A DNA stretch of 64,000 nucleotides from Bdellovibrionales bacterium GWA1_52_35. GTDB taxonomy: Bacteria > Bdellovibrionota > UBA1018. Made by a program: the position numbers and the translations under genes. Positions 43,851-52,394 of the stretch are shown one piece after another; within the stretch, counting starts at the first letter, position 1, and the number at the start of each line of letters is the position of its first letter. The stretch spans positions 1-64,000 of the forward strand of contig MEPO01000034.1 in assembly GCA_001769805.1 (NCBI GenBank). The letters are read 5' to 3'. The notes below the pieces were generated by a model. That model did no database searches. It saw only the letters and a list, made by a program, of their open reading frames with translations, and was not told the DNA's origin.

Positions 43851-44652
43851 CGTCGATCGCTTTGTCGATGAATTCGACCTTGGCGTCTTTGCGGAGCTTG
43901 CCTACGAACGATTGCGCCAGTTCCTGGCGCAGGTCGTTCTGGGCTTTGAGCTCAACATCCGCAAAATCCATGACCTTGCCGAACTTCTTTTTGATGATCT
44001 TGATGACGTGATAGCCGTAGCCGGTTTTCACTGGCCCGATGATTTCACCTTCGCTTGCTTTAAAGGCGGGCTCAGTGAACTCCGGAACCATGCGGTCACG
44101 ACCGAAAAAGCCGAGGTCGCCTCGGTTATTCTTGGCGGATGGGTCTTTGGAGTTTTTCTCGGCGAGTTCCTGAAAATCCGCGCCGGGCGCTTTCGCTTTC
44201 TTGAGCATTTCGCGCGCCTGTTCTTCGGTGGCGACAAGGATGTGCTGCGCGTGGACCATGTCCGTGCTGTAACGGTTTTTGTTTTTTTCGTAGAATTTCT
44301 TGACGGCTTTTTCGTTCACTTCCGGACCGAGGTTCTTCTGCAGGAGCCGGTTGGCCAGGTACTGCTTGCGGAAACCTTCCAGGGCACTTTTGAAATCCGG
44401 GGTCTGGTCGAGTTTCTCTTTTTCAGCTGCTTGCGCCAGGAGTTCCTGTTCAACCAGACCATTGATGATCTGGCGTTTGGAATTCGCATCTTTCAGAATC
44501 GTCTCCCGCTGGGCATCCGGGATGCCGGCAAGGGCGGTATCGAGATCCTTATCCGTGATCGCTTTACCATTCACCTTGGCAAGATCCGCAGACCAGGCCG
44601 AAGTGGTTCCAAAAATCAAAGCAAGAACAGTCAATACGCCAGCAGCTCTCAT
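43843..44652 (-). CDS. Periplasmic parvulin-type peptidyl-prolyl isomerase
   Basis: 269 aa from ATG 44652, preceded by GGGGAG. Signal peptide GVLTVLALIFGTTSAWSA. The N-terminal helical domain (KRQIINGLVEQELLAQAAEKEKL) resembles the SurA/PpiC chaperone part. The parvulin domain reads VHAQHILVATEEQAREML, DFQELAEKNSKDPSAKNNRGDLGFFGRDRMVPEF, and VKTGYGYHVIKI. It should assist folding of exported and outer-membrane proteins. A single parvulin domain makes it PpiC/PrsA-like rather than full SurA. Confidence 0.93.
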   Translation of the reverse strand: MRAAGVLTVLALIFGTTSAWSADLAKVNGKAITDKDLDTALAGIPDAQRETILKDANSKRQIINGLVEQELLAQAAEKEKLDQTPDFKSALEGFRKQYLANRLLQKNLGPEVNEKAVKKFYEKNKNRYSTDMVHAQHILVATEEQAREMLKKAKAPGADFQELAEKNSKDPSAKNNRGDLGFFGRDRMVPEFTEPAFKASEGEIIGPVKTGYGYHVIKIIKKKFGKVMDFADVELKAQNDLRQELAQSFVGKLRKDAKVEFIDKAIDAK

Positions 44653-44697
44653 ATGGTTCTCCCCAATAGTCTTAACCAAAATTCGTCAATGGAAACA

Positions 44698-45990
44698 CTA
44701 CAAATACGTCTCGAATAGTTTATTATAATGCGCTTGAATTGTATTTAAATCCACTAAGTTCAGAAAACTCGAAAAACTCATCCAAACGGAGATCCCGTTT
44801 AAATCCCTGAACTGAGGGGGCAGAAAAGAGGGGCCGTCAATGATCCCTTCCTTGTGTTTCTGGTACAGCAAAGGGATGTCCTCAACGTTCAGCTTTCCGG
44901 CGAACAGGAATGGCACCAGGTGAGGCCGTCCCGCCCGGATGGCAGCGCGCATGAAGTTGTAGTTTTCGACGAATCCCTTGCAGTACGAAATATCCTTGGT
45001 AAACGGAGCCCCGCCTTCCACGACGCCACCACGGAATATCCGGGTTGCATTATGGATGGACTCGTCTTCTGAATAGCCCTCGGTCCGGTAAAATTCGATC
45101 ACTTCGAGCAGATTGGCGCCGTCTTCCGCCTTATCAATGGCAAGAATGCGGTCATTGATGTGCCGGGCTCTTCTCGGGTAGGACCGGAAAGTGAAGATCT
45201 CCATGATGACTGCCAGGCCCTCTTGGGTAGATGCTACTCGGGGAGGGCCTTTGCCGAGCCATTTGGCAATGTGCTGCCGCTGCCCATTCTGGCTTGTCCC
45301 CAGATGTACCCATCCCTCATGCACCTCGAGAATATCGATATCCCGTTCAGAAAATTTCGAGCTATGCCGGATTTTAACGATATCGCCACCAGCAGAGGCT
45401 TCCGCAACAATTCCGTCCGAAATCTTCGCGCGCACCGCCTGATCGCCAAAATAATTTTCAAAACGTTCATTGAGGGCTCTGACGACCTCCTCGGCCTCGA
45501 TCACGCGGGGGTATTCCGCACCCAGAGATTCGTTGTCCAGTCCTCCGAGAATTTTGTAGAGAAGCTGGCCCAGCGAAAGAATCGTGTTTTTGTCGTCAAA
45601 AAACTTATCCTTCGGGGAACCATAGAGTTTGCTGCTGTAGCGCCAGAAGTCCGGAGTGCCGCGAGCCAGGAGCAGGCGGATGCAGTCCATGTATTGATCC
45701 GAGATAGTTTTAAGCAGTCGACCAATGTCATCTTCGGGCCCCAGAACCCGGTCGATTTCCTCCACAAGATCCCGCCAATCAGCCAGACGGGCCTGGGGGT
45801 CGAAACCGAGCTGGTTGCGCTCGTAGTACTCTGGCCCAACGCTTGGCAGTTCCTTGAAACTTGATTTTCGCAGCGCTGTCTCAATCGAATGATCCCACTT
45901 GATCGAGTCGAGGACCCGAATCGGCTTTTGCAGTTCGACAATCCGGTGCGAGAGTCGGGCGATTTTTTCCTTATAAGTGGTCCAAGGCAT
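44698..45990 (-). CDS. DUF1704/MATCAP-like zinc carboxypeptidase
   Basis: 430 aa. The protein carries the HExxxH motif H224-E225-GWV-H229 and the downstream QEGLA motif (Q257-E258), the two signatures of PF08014. This family was named for flavohemoglobin-linked proteins and now includes eukaryotic MATCAP, which removes C-terminal tyrosine from tubulin. No signal peptide is seen, so it should act in the cytoplasm, where its natural substrate is unknown. It diverges from the unknown gene at 46140. Confidence 0.88.
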   Translation of the reverse strand: MPWTTYKEKIARLSHRIVELQKPIRVLDSIKWDHSIETALRKSSFKELPSVGPEYYERNQLGFDPQARLADWRDLVEEIDRVLGPEDDIGRLLKTISDQYMDCIRLLLARGTPDFWRYSSKLYGSPKDKFFDDKNTILSLGQLLYKILGGLDNESLGAEYPRVIEAEEVVRALNERFENYFGDQAVRAKISDGIVAEASAGGDIVKIRHSSKFSERDIDILEVHEGWVHLGTSQNGQRQHIAKWLGKGPPRVASTQEGLAVIMEIFTFRSYPRRARHINDRILAIDKAEDGANLLEVIEFYRTEGYSEDESIHNATRIFRGGVVEGGAPFTKDISYCKGFVENYNFMRAAIRAGRPHLVPFLFAGKLNVEDIPLLYQKHKEGIIDGPSFLPPQFRDLNGISVWMSFSSFLNLVDLNTIQAHYNKLFETYL

Positions 45991-46055
45991 GGGTTGATCT
46001 AATTATGTATCGAAACCCTCATCTTGCGCGATGGGAATAGAATGCCTAGTTCAGG

Positions 46056-46082
46056 TTGGGGTGATTTGTTGCGCTGTATAAA
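46056..46082 (+). promoter_or_regulatory. Weak candidate promoter upstream of the 194-aa gene
   Basis: TTGGGG at 46056-46061 and TATAAA at 46077-46082 are separated by 15 nt, shorter than optimal. The gene begins at 46140 after an AAGGAG site. Confidence 0.28.
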
Positions 46083-46139
46083 ACAAATGGTACCCCCGTT
46101 GCACGCTCTCATGGAGCGATCAAAAAGGAGCGCTGAGCT

Positions 46140-46724
46140 ATGGCGGACAAAAATGCGGAACATGGTCCAGAGAACGCAGAGCATGAAATCAGGAAGGCTT
46201 ACAATCTGGTCATCGAGTCGGGGTTGACGTTTTCCTGGGATCGGCGTCCGATTCCCTGGGTGAATCCGGATGAGGTCAGTACCCTCTATAAAATAGCTTA
46301 CCAGGCCTTCCGGAATGGGGAGCGTCTTGCTTCAGAACGCTGGGCCAGAACCGCCAAACACCTGGCCCGGGCCTTTTGGCACGAAGCCAAGATCTCCTAT
46401 CTGGAACCCAGGGCAACAGACCTGCCGTTTCTACAAGGCGCCAGTTCGGAAGAATACAACCTGCATGAACATAGCGACACAACGGAGGACCTGATTGAGT
46501 CTGTCGCGGGGCACGTGCCTCCTGGAATGACCCAGATGCCGGATCAAATGCAGCGCTATATCAGCCGGGCTCGAAAGCATCTGCAGGTTCTTGGACAGCC
46601 TTACTACGAAAACGAACTTTTACGCGCTGAGCGAATCAAGGCGGCTCATGAGTATGGCCGGGTTCTGGAATGCATGGCTCTCGCTTACGAGGCGGAAGCC
46701 GCCCGCAAGAAGAAGGCGGCTTAG
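46140..46724 (+). CDS. Hypothetical helical protein
   Basis: 194 aa, not recognised. Largely alpha-helical and charged (IRKAYNLVIESGL, EVSTLYKIAYQAFRNGERLASERWARTAKHLARAFW, AERIKAAHEYGRVLECMALAYEAEAARKKKAA), with helix-pair spacing like a TPR-type or histidine-rich helical bundle, but no repeat consensus is clear. There is no signal peptide. AAGGAG lies 11 nt before the ATG. It diverges from the DUF1704 gene and is followed by the MCP gene, with the FliA promoter between. Confidence 0.65.
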   Translation: MADKNAEHGPENAEHEIRKAYNLVIESGLTFSWDRRPIPWVNPDEVSTLYKIAYQAFRNGERLASERWARTAKHLARAFWHEAKISYLEPRATDLPFLQGASSEEYNLHEHSDTTEDLIESVAGHVPPGMTQMPDQMQRYISRARKHLQVLGQPYYENELLRAERIKAAHEYGRVLECMALAYEAEAARKKKAA

Positions 46725-46856
46725 ATTTAATCTTATCCGTCAAAGGGGGCACTGCTCGTGGGGCCACGGGGGGCCAGACCGGACCGTGAAATTTGTTAAG
46801 CGCTTTGGCGGGTCGGTCAACGTCAATGCGTTTATTTCAAACATCAATCTAATCCC

Positions 46857-46883
46857 TTAAGTCTTTCCAAGTGCTGCCGATAA
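46857..46883 (+). promoter_or_regulatory. FliA (sigma-28) promoter upstream of MCP gene
   Basis: TTAAGTCT at 46857-46864, an 11-nt spacer and GCCGATAA at 46876-46883 match the sigma-28 consensus TAAAGTTT-N11-GCCGATAA. The -10 half is exact. The MCP ATG follows at 46905. This points to flagellar/chemotaxis-class expression. Confidence 0.75.
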
Positions 46884-46904
46884 AATTCCACGAGGTATTT
46901 ATTT

Positions 46905-48542
46905 ATGTTTTTTAAACTGAGCTTGGAAAAGAAATTGGTTCTGATCTGCGGGCTTCTCGCTTTCAACGCAATTGTTGTCGGAGGTGTAGGTTTTGTCAGC
47001 TTTCAGAAAGCGACGACGGAATTTACCCGCCTGCATGACAACTACACCCTGAAGAATACTTTGCTTGATCAAATGCTTCTGGAAGCCAGACGGCTTAGAA
47101 TCGATATCCGTTCGGCAGCTTTGATGGAATTCACCCTTGAGCAAAGAAAAGCCGCGGTTGAAGACGGAATGAAGGCGATTGACGCGTATCAAGACGCTGA
47201 AAAAACATTTTTGAAGATCGAGTCGACGCCCGAAGAAAAGGAATATTACAAAACCGTCCAAACCTCATGGAGTGCCTTCTACAAAGTTTCAAGCGACATG
47301 TTTGATCTTCTGGCGTCCGGCAATCAAATGGATCGCGACCGCGCAGTGACACTTTTTCCAGCTGAAGCAAAAACCGGGGCGGATCTTCGTGCTCATTTTC
47401 AGAAATTGATCACCAAACAAAATGAGCTGGCCTCGAAAGCCGAAGAACGCGCCAACACGGCTGCTTCACGGGGTTTTTGGATAATGGGAATCGTTTCGAT
47501 TTCGGGCTTCATTTGTGCGCTTGTTTTCGGAATGCGTTTTGCCCGCTCCCTTTCAAAACAAGTCCGCACAGTAGCGACTGAACTCAACAAGCGCGCGACG
47601 GTACTTGCTTCGGCTGCGTCGGAAATCTCATCTACCAGCGTAGAACTTTCGAGTGCCGCAACCGAGCAAGCCGCGTCACTTCAACAAACTGCAGCCAGTG
47701 TTGACGAAATGAACTCCATATTGAAGAAAAATGCCGACAATTCGCAGGAGTCCAGTTCCATTGCGCGGGAAGGCCAGAGTGCGGCCGAAGAAGGGAGCCG
47801 CGTCGTCGAAGCAATGATTTCAGCGATACAAGAGATTGATCAGGCCAATGAATCGATCATTCATCAGACTGCCGAAAGTAATCGCGAATTTTCCGAAATC
47901 ATCAAAATCATCGAAGAAATCGGACAAAAAACCAAAGTCATCAACGACATCGTCTTTCAAACAAAACTTCTCTCATTCAACGCGTCCGTGGAAGCGGCCC
48001 GAGCTGGCGAGCACGGAAAAGGTTTCGCAGTGGTTGCCGAGGAAGTCGGCAACCTTGCCCGAATGAGTGGAACGGCCTCGCACGAAATTTCGGGTCTCCT
48101 TGAAGCCAGCACGCGAAAAGTAGCCGCAATTGTTGAAGACTCGAAAGCAAAGATTACGCGCATTACTGATTCCAGCAAGGCGAAAGTCAGCTCGGGCACA
48201 GCGGTGGCACACCGGTGCAAGGAAATGTTGGGTAAAATCGTGAATAATGTCAGCGAAATAAGCAGGATGAGCGAGGAAATTTCGACCGCATCAGCGGAAC
48301 AGGCCATGGGACTTCAAGAAATAACAAAAGCCATGGGCCAGTTGGACCAGGTCACGCATCAGAACGCCACCGCATCGTCGCAATCTTCGGCATCGGCCGC
48401 GGACTTGTCCAAGCAGGCTGAACATCTGAAAGCTGCGGTCAGCACACTTCTTCAAACCGTGAATGGCCAAACGCATAAGCCAGCCGAAATTAACGAGCAC
48501 ATAGGCACAATCTATACAGAAAAAGAGCTGACGCCCGTTTAA
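46905..48542 (+). CDS. Methyl-accepting chemotaxis protein
   Basis: 545 aa. Two membrane helices (~12-32 and ~193-212) flank a periplasmic four-helix bundle sensor of the 4HB type. A short linker then leads to the cytoplasmic coiled coil; a full HAMP is not obvious. The kinase-control tip is nearly perfect: [35 protein letters not shown]. Methylation helices contain Glu/Gln pairs ([21 protein letters not shown]). It should signal to CheA/CheW encoded elsewhere. No C-terminal CheR pentapeptide is seen. A FliA promoter precedes it and a strong terminator follows. Confidence 0.95.
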   Translation: MFFKLSLEKKLVLICGLLAFNAIVVGGVGFVSFQKATTEFTRLHDNYTLKNTLLDQMLLEARRLRIDIRSAALMEFTLEQRKAAVEDGMKAIDAYQDAEKTFLKIESTPEEKEYYKTVQTSWSAFYKVSSDMFDLLASGNQMDRDRAVTLFPAEAKTGADLRAHFQKLITKQNELASKAEERANTAASRGFWIMGIVSISGFICALVFGMRFARSLSKQVRTVATELNKRATVLASAASEISSTSVELSSAATEQAASLQQTAASVDEMNSILKKNADNSQESSSIAREGQSAAEEGSRVVEAMISAIQEIDQANESIIHQTAESNREFSEIIKIIEEIGQKTKVINDIVFQTKLLSFNASVEAARAGEHGKGFAVVAEEVGNLARMSGTASHEISGLLEASTRKVAAIVEDSKAKITRITDSSKAKVSSGTAVAHRCKEMLGKIVNNVSEISRMSEEISTASAEQAMGLQEITKAMGQLDQVTHQNATASSQSSASAADLSKQAEHLKAAVSTLLQTVNGQTHKPAEINEHIGTIYTEKELTPV

Positions 48543-48579
48543 GGTTCTTTCTGTCGGGCTGCTCGGCACGGATTTGACG

Positions 48580-48614
48580 AAAAAAAAGGGTGGCATTTCT
48601 GCCACCCTTTTTTG
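48580..48614. terminator. Bidirectional terminator between MCP and rpsI
   Basis: AAAAAAAGGGTGGCA pairs with TGCCACCCTTTTTT around a TTTC loop. Each strand has a T-run after the stem. It separates two convergent genes and serves both. Confidence 0.92.
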
Positions 48615-48641
48615 AATTCTTCGGCCAGTGACCGAAACGAA

Positions 48642-49040
48642 TTAACGTTTCGAGTACTGGAACCGGCGACGGGCGCCAGCCAAGCCGTATTTCTTACGCT
48701 CGACTTCGCGGGAATCGCGGGTAATGTGTCCGGCTTTCTTCAGAACTGGACGGAACGCGGGATCCACTTCCAGGAGTGCGCGGGAAATTCCATGCTTCAC
48801 GGCGCCAGCCTGTCCAGAGGGACCGCCACCTTGTACATTGACGTAAATATCCCAACGGCCAACCGTGCTGGTCAGTTCCAGCGGCTGCATGATCAACATG
48901 CGCGAAGTGGGGCGGGTGAAATAATTTTCGAATGACCGGTTGTTGATCCGGATCACACCAGTTTCGCCGGCACGTGGACGAAGGTAAACACGGGCGATAC
49001 CGTTTTTCCTTTTGCCGACTTGGTGAAATTGCTTTTCCAT
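48642..49040 (-). CDS. rpsI: Small-subunit ribosomal protein uS9
   Basis: 132 aa. Signatures are [14 protein letters not shown] near the start, the central [19 protein letters not shown], and the basic end [26 protein letters not shown], whose tail reaches the P-site tRNA. It follows rplM in the usual order. Its transcript would end at the 48.6-kb terminator. Confidence 0.98.
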   Translation of the reverse strand: MEKQFHQVGKRKNGIARVYLRPRAGETGVIRINNRSFENYFTRPTSRMLIMQPLELTSTVGRWDIYVNVQGGGPSGQAGAVKHGISRALLEVDPAFRPVLKKAGHITRDSREVERKKYGLAGARRRFQYSKR

Positions 49041-49063
49041 TAACTCTTCTCCTTAAAAGAAAC

Positions 49064-49576
49064 TTACTTTACGGCTTTTTTCTTCGCCGTAAGAACTGTG
49101 CGACGGGTGACACCAGCCGGAAGGGGCTGAGGGGCCTGCGCCGTATGAGGATGATCCGCTGTCGTGTAGAGCTTCAGCTTCTTCATCTGATGGCGTGCGA
49201 GACTTGACTTGTTGGTCATGCCCCAGACTGCTTCACGAAGTACTTCTTCGGGATTCCGCTGAAGCATTTCTTTTGCCGTCATGGTCTTCAGTCCGCTGAC
49301 GTAGCCTGTGTGTTTGCGATAAAGTTTGGTATTCAGCTTGTTGCGCGTGAACACGACTTTTCCAGCATTCACGACGATGACGAAATCACCGGTATCCGCA
49401 TGTTTGGTATAAGTTGTTTTATGTTTTCCGGTAATAACTCGCGCAATGATTGTCGCAAGACGGCCAACGACTTGATCGTTTGCGTCGACGATGTACCATT
49501 TCGGGGCGTTTGGACCCGTGGTTTCAAAAAAATGCGGACCGGACTGCTTCGCCTGATAAGTCTTCTGCTGTAACAT
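49064..49576 (-). CDS. rplM: Large-subunit ribosomal protein uL13
   Basis: 170 aa, about 25 residues longer than typical, mostly at the C-terminus. Recognisable segments are WYIVDANDQVVGRLATIIARVITGKHK, DFVIVVNAGKVVFTRNKLNTKLYRKHTGYVSGLK, and MTAKEMLQRNPEEVLREAVWGM. It is an early-assembly 50S protein and precedes rpsI. The ATG has no Shine-Dalgarno and lies just after a -10-like element. Confidence 0.97.
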   Translation of the reverse strand: MLQQKTYQAKQSGPHFFETTGPNAPKWYIVDANDQVVGRLATIIARVITGKHKTTYTKHADTGDFVIVVNAGKVVFTRNKLNTKLYRKHTGYVSGLKTMTAKEMLQRNPEEVLREAVWGMTNKSSLARHQMKKLKLYTTADHPHTAQAPQPLPAGVTRRTVLTAKKKAVK

Positions 49577-49585
49577 AGAGGGTTG

Positions 49586-49614
49586 GAATTACAGGAGCTA
49601 CGATTTTTAGTCAA
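49586..49614 (-). promoter_or_regulatory. Sigma-70-like promoter close to rplM start
   Basis: TTGACT (49614-49609), a 17-nt spacer and TAATTC (49591-49586) on the minus strand lie 9 nt before the rplM ATG, so the predicted leader is about 0-3 nt. There is no Shine-Dalgarno. Confidence 0.45.
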
Positions 49615-49754
49615 CGGGTTTTTCGCCTTAAATCTCAACAAGATGTAGTGCCAGAGAATTGACGCTGAAATGGACCCTCTGCAGGGCGGGGCGAAAAAGG
49701 TCTATAAGCCTGATAATCTATTGAAATTAAAGCTATTTAGCTGCCGGATTTTCT

Positions 49755-52394
49755 TCAGATCACACCGATTGAAAAGTGAAATTTCCAGTAATCCTCACCC
49801 GGACGGGGAGTGAGATTAAAGCCCCAATCCAGGTTCACCGGACCGACCGGAGTTTGATAATGAAAGCCCACGCCCGCCCCATAACGCATGTCTGCACCCA
49901 GAGAGTAACGGTCCGTCAGGAGATTTGCGGCATCCAGAAAGGGGCCGAATTTCATTGCTCCGGAAAATGGCACATCGATTTGTGTCCGATAGTTCACGTA
50001 CGAAAGTGTTCCGCCGATCTTGATGGAATACTTGTTCAGCTGCTGTTCCCGGAAGCCGCGCAAACTGCTTGGGCCGCCCAAAGTGAAGGTTTTGATCGAA
50101 GGAATCGCTCCGCTGCGGATTTCTCCCTCGACAGGTCTTTCCGTATTTCGCTCAATTCCGGTGCGGAAACTCATGAACCAGACTGTATCGCGGAAAAGCG
50201 GGATGTAGCCGTCGGACCTGAACTGGAAACGCGTATAGCCCACCGGAAAAAGAACTCTTTGCGAGCCGAGCCAGGGAGCGGCAAGTTCAAACGAAGCCAT
50301 CGAAAATATTCCTGAACTGGGATTCAGCGGGTTGTCGCGCAAATCCAGCTGAATTCCTGGCAAAATCGAACCAATTCGCAAATCCTGATCATCAAATTCG
50401 TCAACGGAATTGAATTGGGTGATGCGTTCAAGATTGTAACCAAAGACGCCCGTGATGTTCGGCGACTTGAGCAATCGCTTTTCAAAAGTCATTCCCAGCG
50501 AAATGGTGCGGGCGGAAAAAGAAATATACTGCGAGCTGGTGACCGTGAAAGTGGGACGAAAAGTAAGATCGCGGTTCAGGAACCAGGGCCAGAGATAAGC
50601 GAGCTGTGCCTGGCCTTCAATGAATTGAAAATCCTCCACGCGCCGGTTTGCGATCAGTGCAAGTGAAAGTGTGTGATTCTTGCCCCACAGATTTGCGTAG
50701 CTGATCTGACCGAATGCCCGGGCGCCCTGATCATTGCGAAAACCCGGACCGCCGGCGATGACACCCGGGGTGCCCTCCTGGACGGAAATTCTGACAGTCT
50801 TGGTATCCATGCTGCCAGCTTCATCGAGGGTGCGGATTGATACGATCGAAAATATTCCCAAACGCCGCAGGCGGGCTTCGCTTTCGAGCAATGCCGGTTC
50901 GGTGAGAATATCGCCTTCCTGAATCGAGAGCTCCCGGCGGATGACTTCGTTTTTGGTATTGCCGTGGCCCTCAATCAGGATACGCCCGGTTTTGAATTGC
51001 GGACCTTCGGAAATATCCAGTCGCACTTCGGCCCGGCGGTTTTCCTGGATATAGCGGACCACATCATTGGAACTTTCGTTCGTGAGTGACATCGCCAGAT
51101 AACCCCGTGCGCGGTAGGCTGCCTTGAGGTTTTCGAGACCCTCGGTGAACGCAAAAGGGTTCAGGGGCTGTTTTTCGGCAATCGCGAGCATCTTACTGAT
51201 TTCATCCGGTGAGAATGCCGTCACGCCGTTGAAGGCCAGCTTGTCCACAATTGTCTGATCACCTTCATAAAGGTAAAGGGTCAGGCGGACAGAGTCGCCG
51301 GGGGTCGGCGAGGAGTTCACCGTGACAAGCTTGGCGGAAAGATAACCTCTCGATTTCATCCATTCGATCATCAGCTCGGCTGCACGCGAGACATCCTTCG
51401 CAACATAGTAACCCAGCTGAACTTGCAGCGGGGCCTGTTTGAAAAATTCCCGCCGCAACTCCTGCCGGGTGAAAACCAGGTTGCCATCAAAATGGATCGA
51501 TTCAATGCTGATTCGGGGGCCTTCATCAATGACATACGATACATGCCGTTCCTGGCTATCCGGTTTTTCGAAGGTGAAAGGTTCGATTTTCACCTCAGCG
51601 TAACCCAGAGCCCGGTACTCGTCTTCCACGCGCGATTTGATCGCAGCGATGTAATCCGTGCTGAAGCCGATCAAGCGCTGCTCCTCAACAAGGGTCAGAA
51701 GCCTCGACGGGGGAAAGACGGTATTCCCGCGAAAGCCGAAGGTCACCCGATCTCCGAGATCCACATGGTATTCAAGAGCGACCCAGCGGGCAGCCCGTGG
51801 GTTCACAGCCCCCGGGAGGAGCGCCGGCGGTTTTGCATCGGCGACGCGGATATCGTCGACTTTGGCCCCCACGAACTCCTCGACCGCAAGCAGCTCCTTG
51901 AGATTGCGTTTGGAAGCAGTTATCCGGTTCTGATCAAAAAGATCTCCCGGTTCAATCTGCGCGCGTGAAGCCAGGGCGGCATCAATCCGGTGCCAGTAAC
52001 GCTGAAAGGAGTCCGCCCGGATGTTCTCCGCGACAAAACGGATGCTGGCCACCCGGGTGGGCAAACCTTCGTTGATCGTCAGTTCCAGAACATTCTCAAA
52101 CTGTCCTTCGGGATTCTTTTCGCGCAGGAGCCGGGTCTTGATCGTCACCTGTTCAAAGCCCTGGGCGTTGTAGATGGCCTGGAGGTTTTCGGCCGTTCGG
52201 ACCACCTTCACGCGTTCCAGGCGGTCTCCGGGATTGAGCTCCATCGCGGATTCGATTTCAGAGCGAGGAAGCGAACTCACCCCGGAGATATCGATTCGGT
52301 CAATCGTGATGTCCAGTGCCGCTTTGGGGGGGGCTGCTTCCGCAACGGGCAAAAGAACTGATAATGCGAGAGTCAAAAAGGCGACAACCTTCAT
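49755..52394 (-). CDS. Omp85-family outer-membrane protein with about six POTRA domains
   Basis: 879 aa. Signal peptide VVAFLTLALSVLLPVAEA. The N-terminal ~500 residues contain about six POTRA-like repeats, each with a beta-alpha-alpha-beta-beta pattern and starts such as ITIDRIDISG, ASIRFVAEN, VTFGFRGN, ISIESIHFDGN, VDKLAFNG and GRILIEGHGN. The C-terminal barrel ends with a typical strand and holds SLRGFREQQL, the conserved RGF motif. BamA has five and TamA three POTRAs, so neither name fits exactly. It overlaps tamB by 4 nt, which favours a TamA-like role. Confidence 0.88.
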   Translation of the reverse strand: MKVVAFLTLALSVLLPVAEAAPPKAALDITIDRIDISGVSSLPRSEIESAMELNPGDRLERVKVVRTAENLQAIYNAQGFEQVTIKTRLLREKNPEGQFENVLELTINEGLPTRVASIRFVAENIRADSFQRYWHRIDAALASRAQIEPGDLFDQNRITASKRNLKELLAVEEFVGAKVDDIRVADAKPPALLPGAVNPRAARWVALEYHVDLGDRVTFGFRGNTVFPPSRLLTLVEEQRLIGFSTDYIAAIKSRVEDEYRALGYAEVKIEPFTFEKPDSQERHVSYVIDEGPRISIESIHFDGNLVFTRQELRREFFKQAPLQVQLGYYVAKDVSRAAELMIEWMKSRGYLSAKLVTVNSSPTPGDSVRLTLYLYEGDQTIVDKLAFNGVTAFSPDEISKMLAIAEKQPLNPFAFTEGLENLKAAYRARGYLAMSLTNESSNDVVRYIQENRRAEVRLDISEGPQFKTGRILIEGHGNTKNEVIRRELSIQEGDILTEPALLESEARLRRLGIFSIVSIRTLDEAGSMDTKTVRISVQEGTPGVIAGGPGFRNDQGARAFGQISYANLWGKNHTLSLALIANRRVEDFQFIEGQAQLAYLWPWFLNRDLTFRPTFTVTSSQYISFSARTISLGMTFEKRLLKSPNITGVFGYNLERITQFNSVDEFDDQDLRIGSILPGIQLDLRDNPLNPSSGIFSMASFELAAPWLGSQRVLFPVGYTRFQFRSDGYIPLFRDTVWFMSFRTGIERNTERPVEGEIRSGAIPSIKTFTLGGPSSLRGFREQQLNKYSIKIGGTLSYVNYRTQIDVPFSGAMKFGPFLDAANLLTDRYSLGADMRYGAGVGFHYQTPVGPVNLDWGFNLTPRPGEDYWKFHFSIGVI

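Noticed and set aside
46905-48542. MCP gene as recent horizontal acquisition
   Set aside because: It looks slightly richer in A/T codons than neighbours by eye, but I cannot compute composition and no mobile element flanks it.
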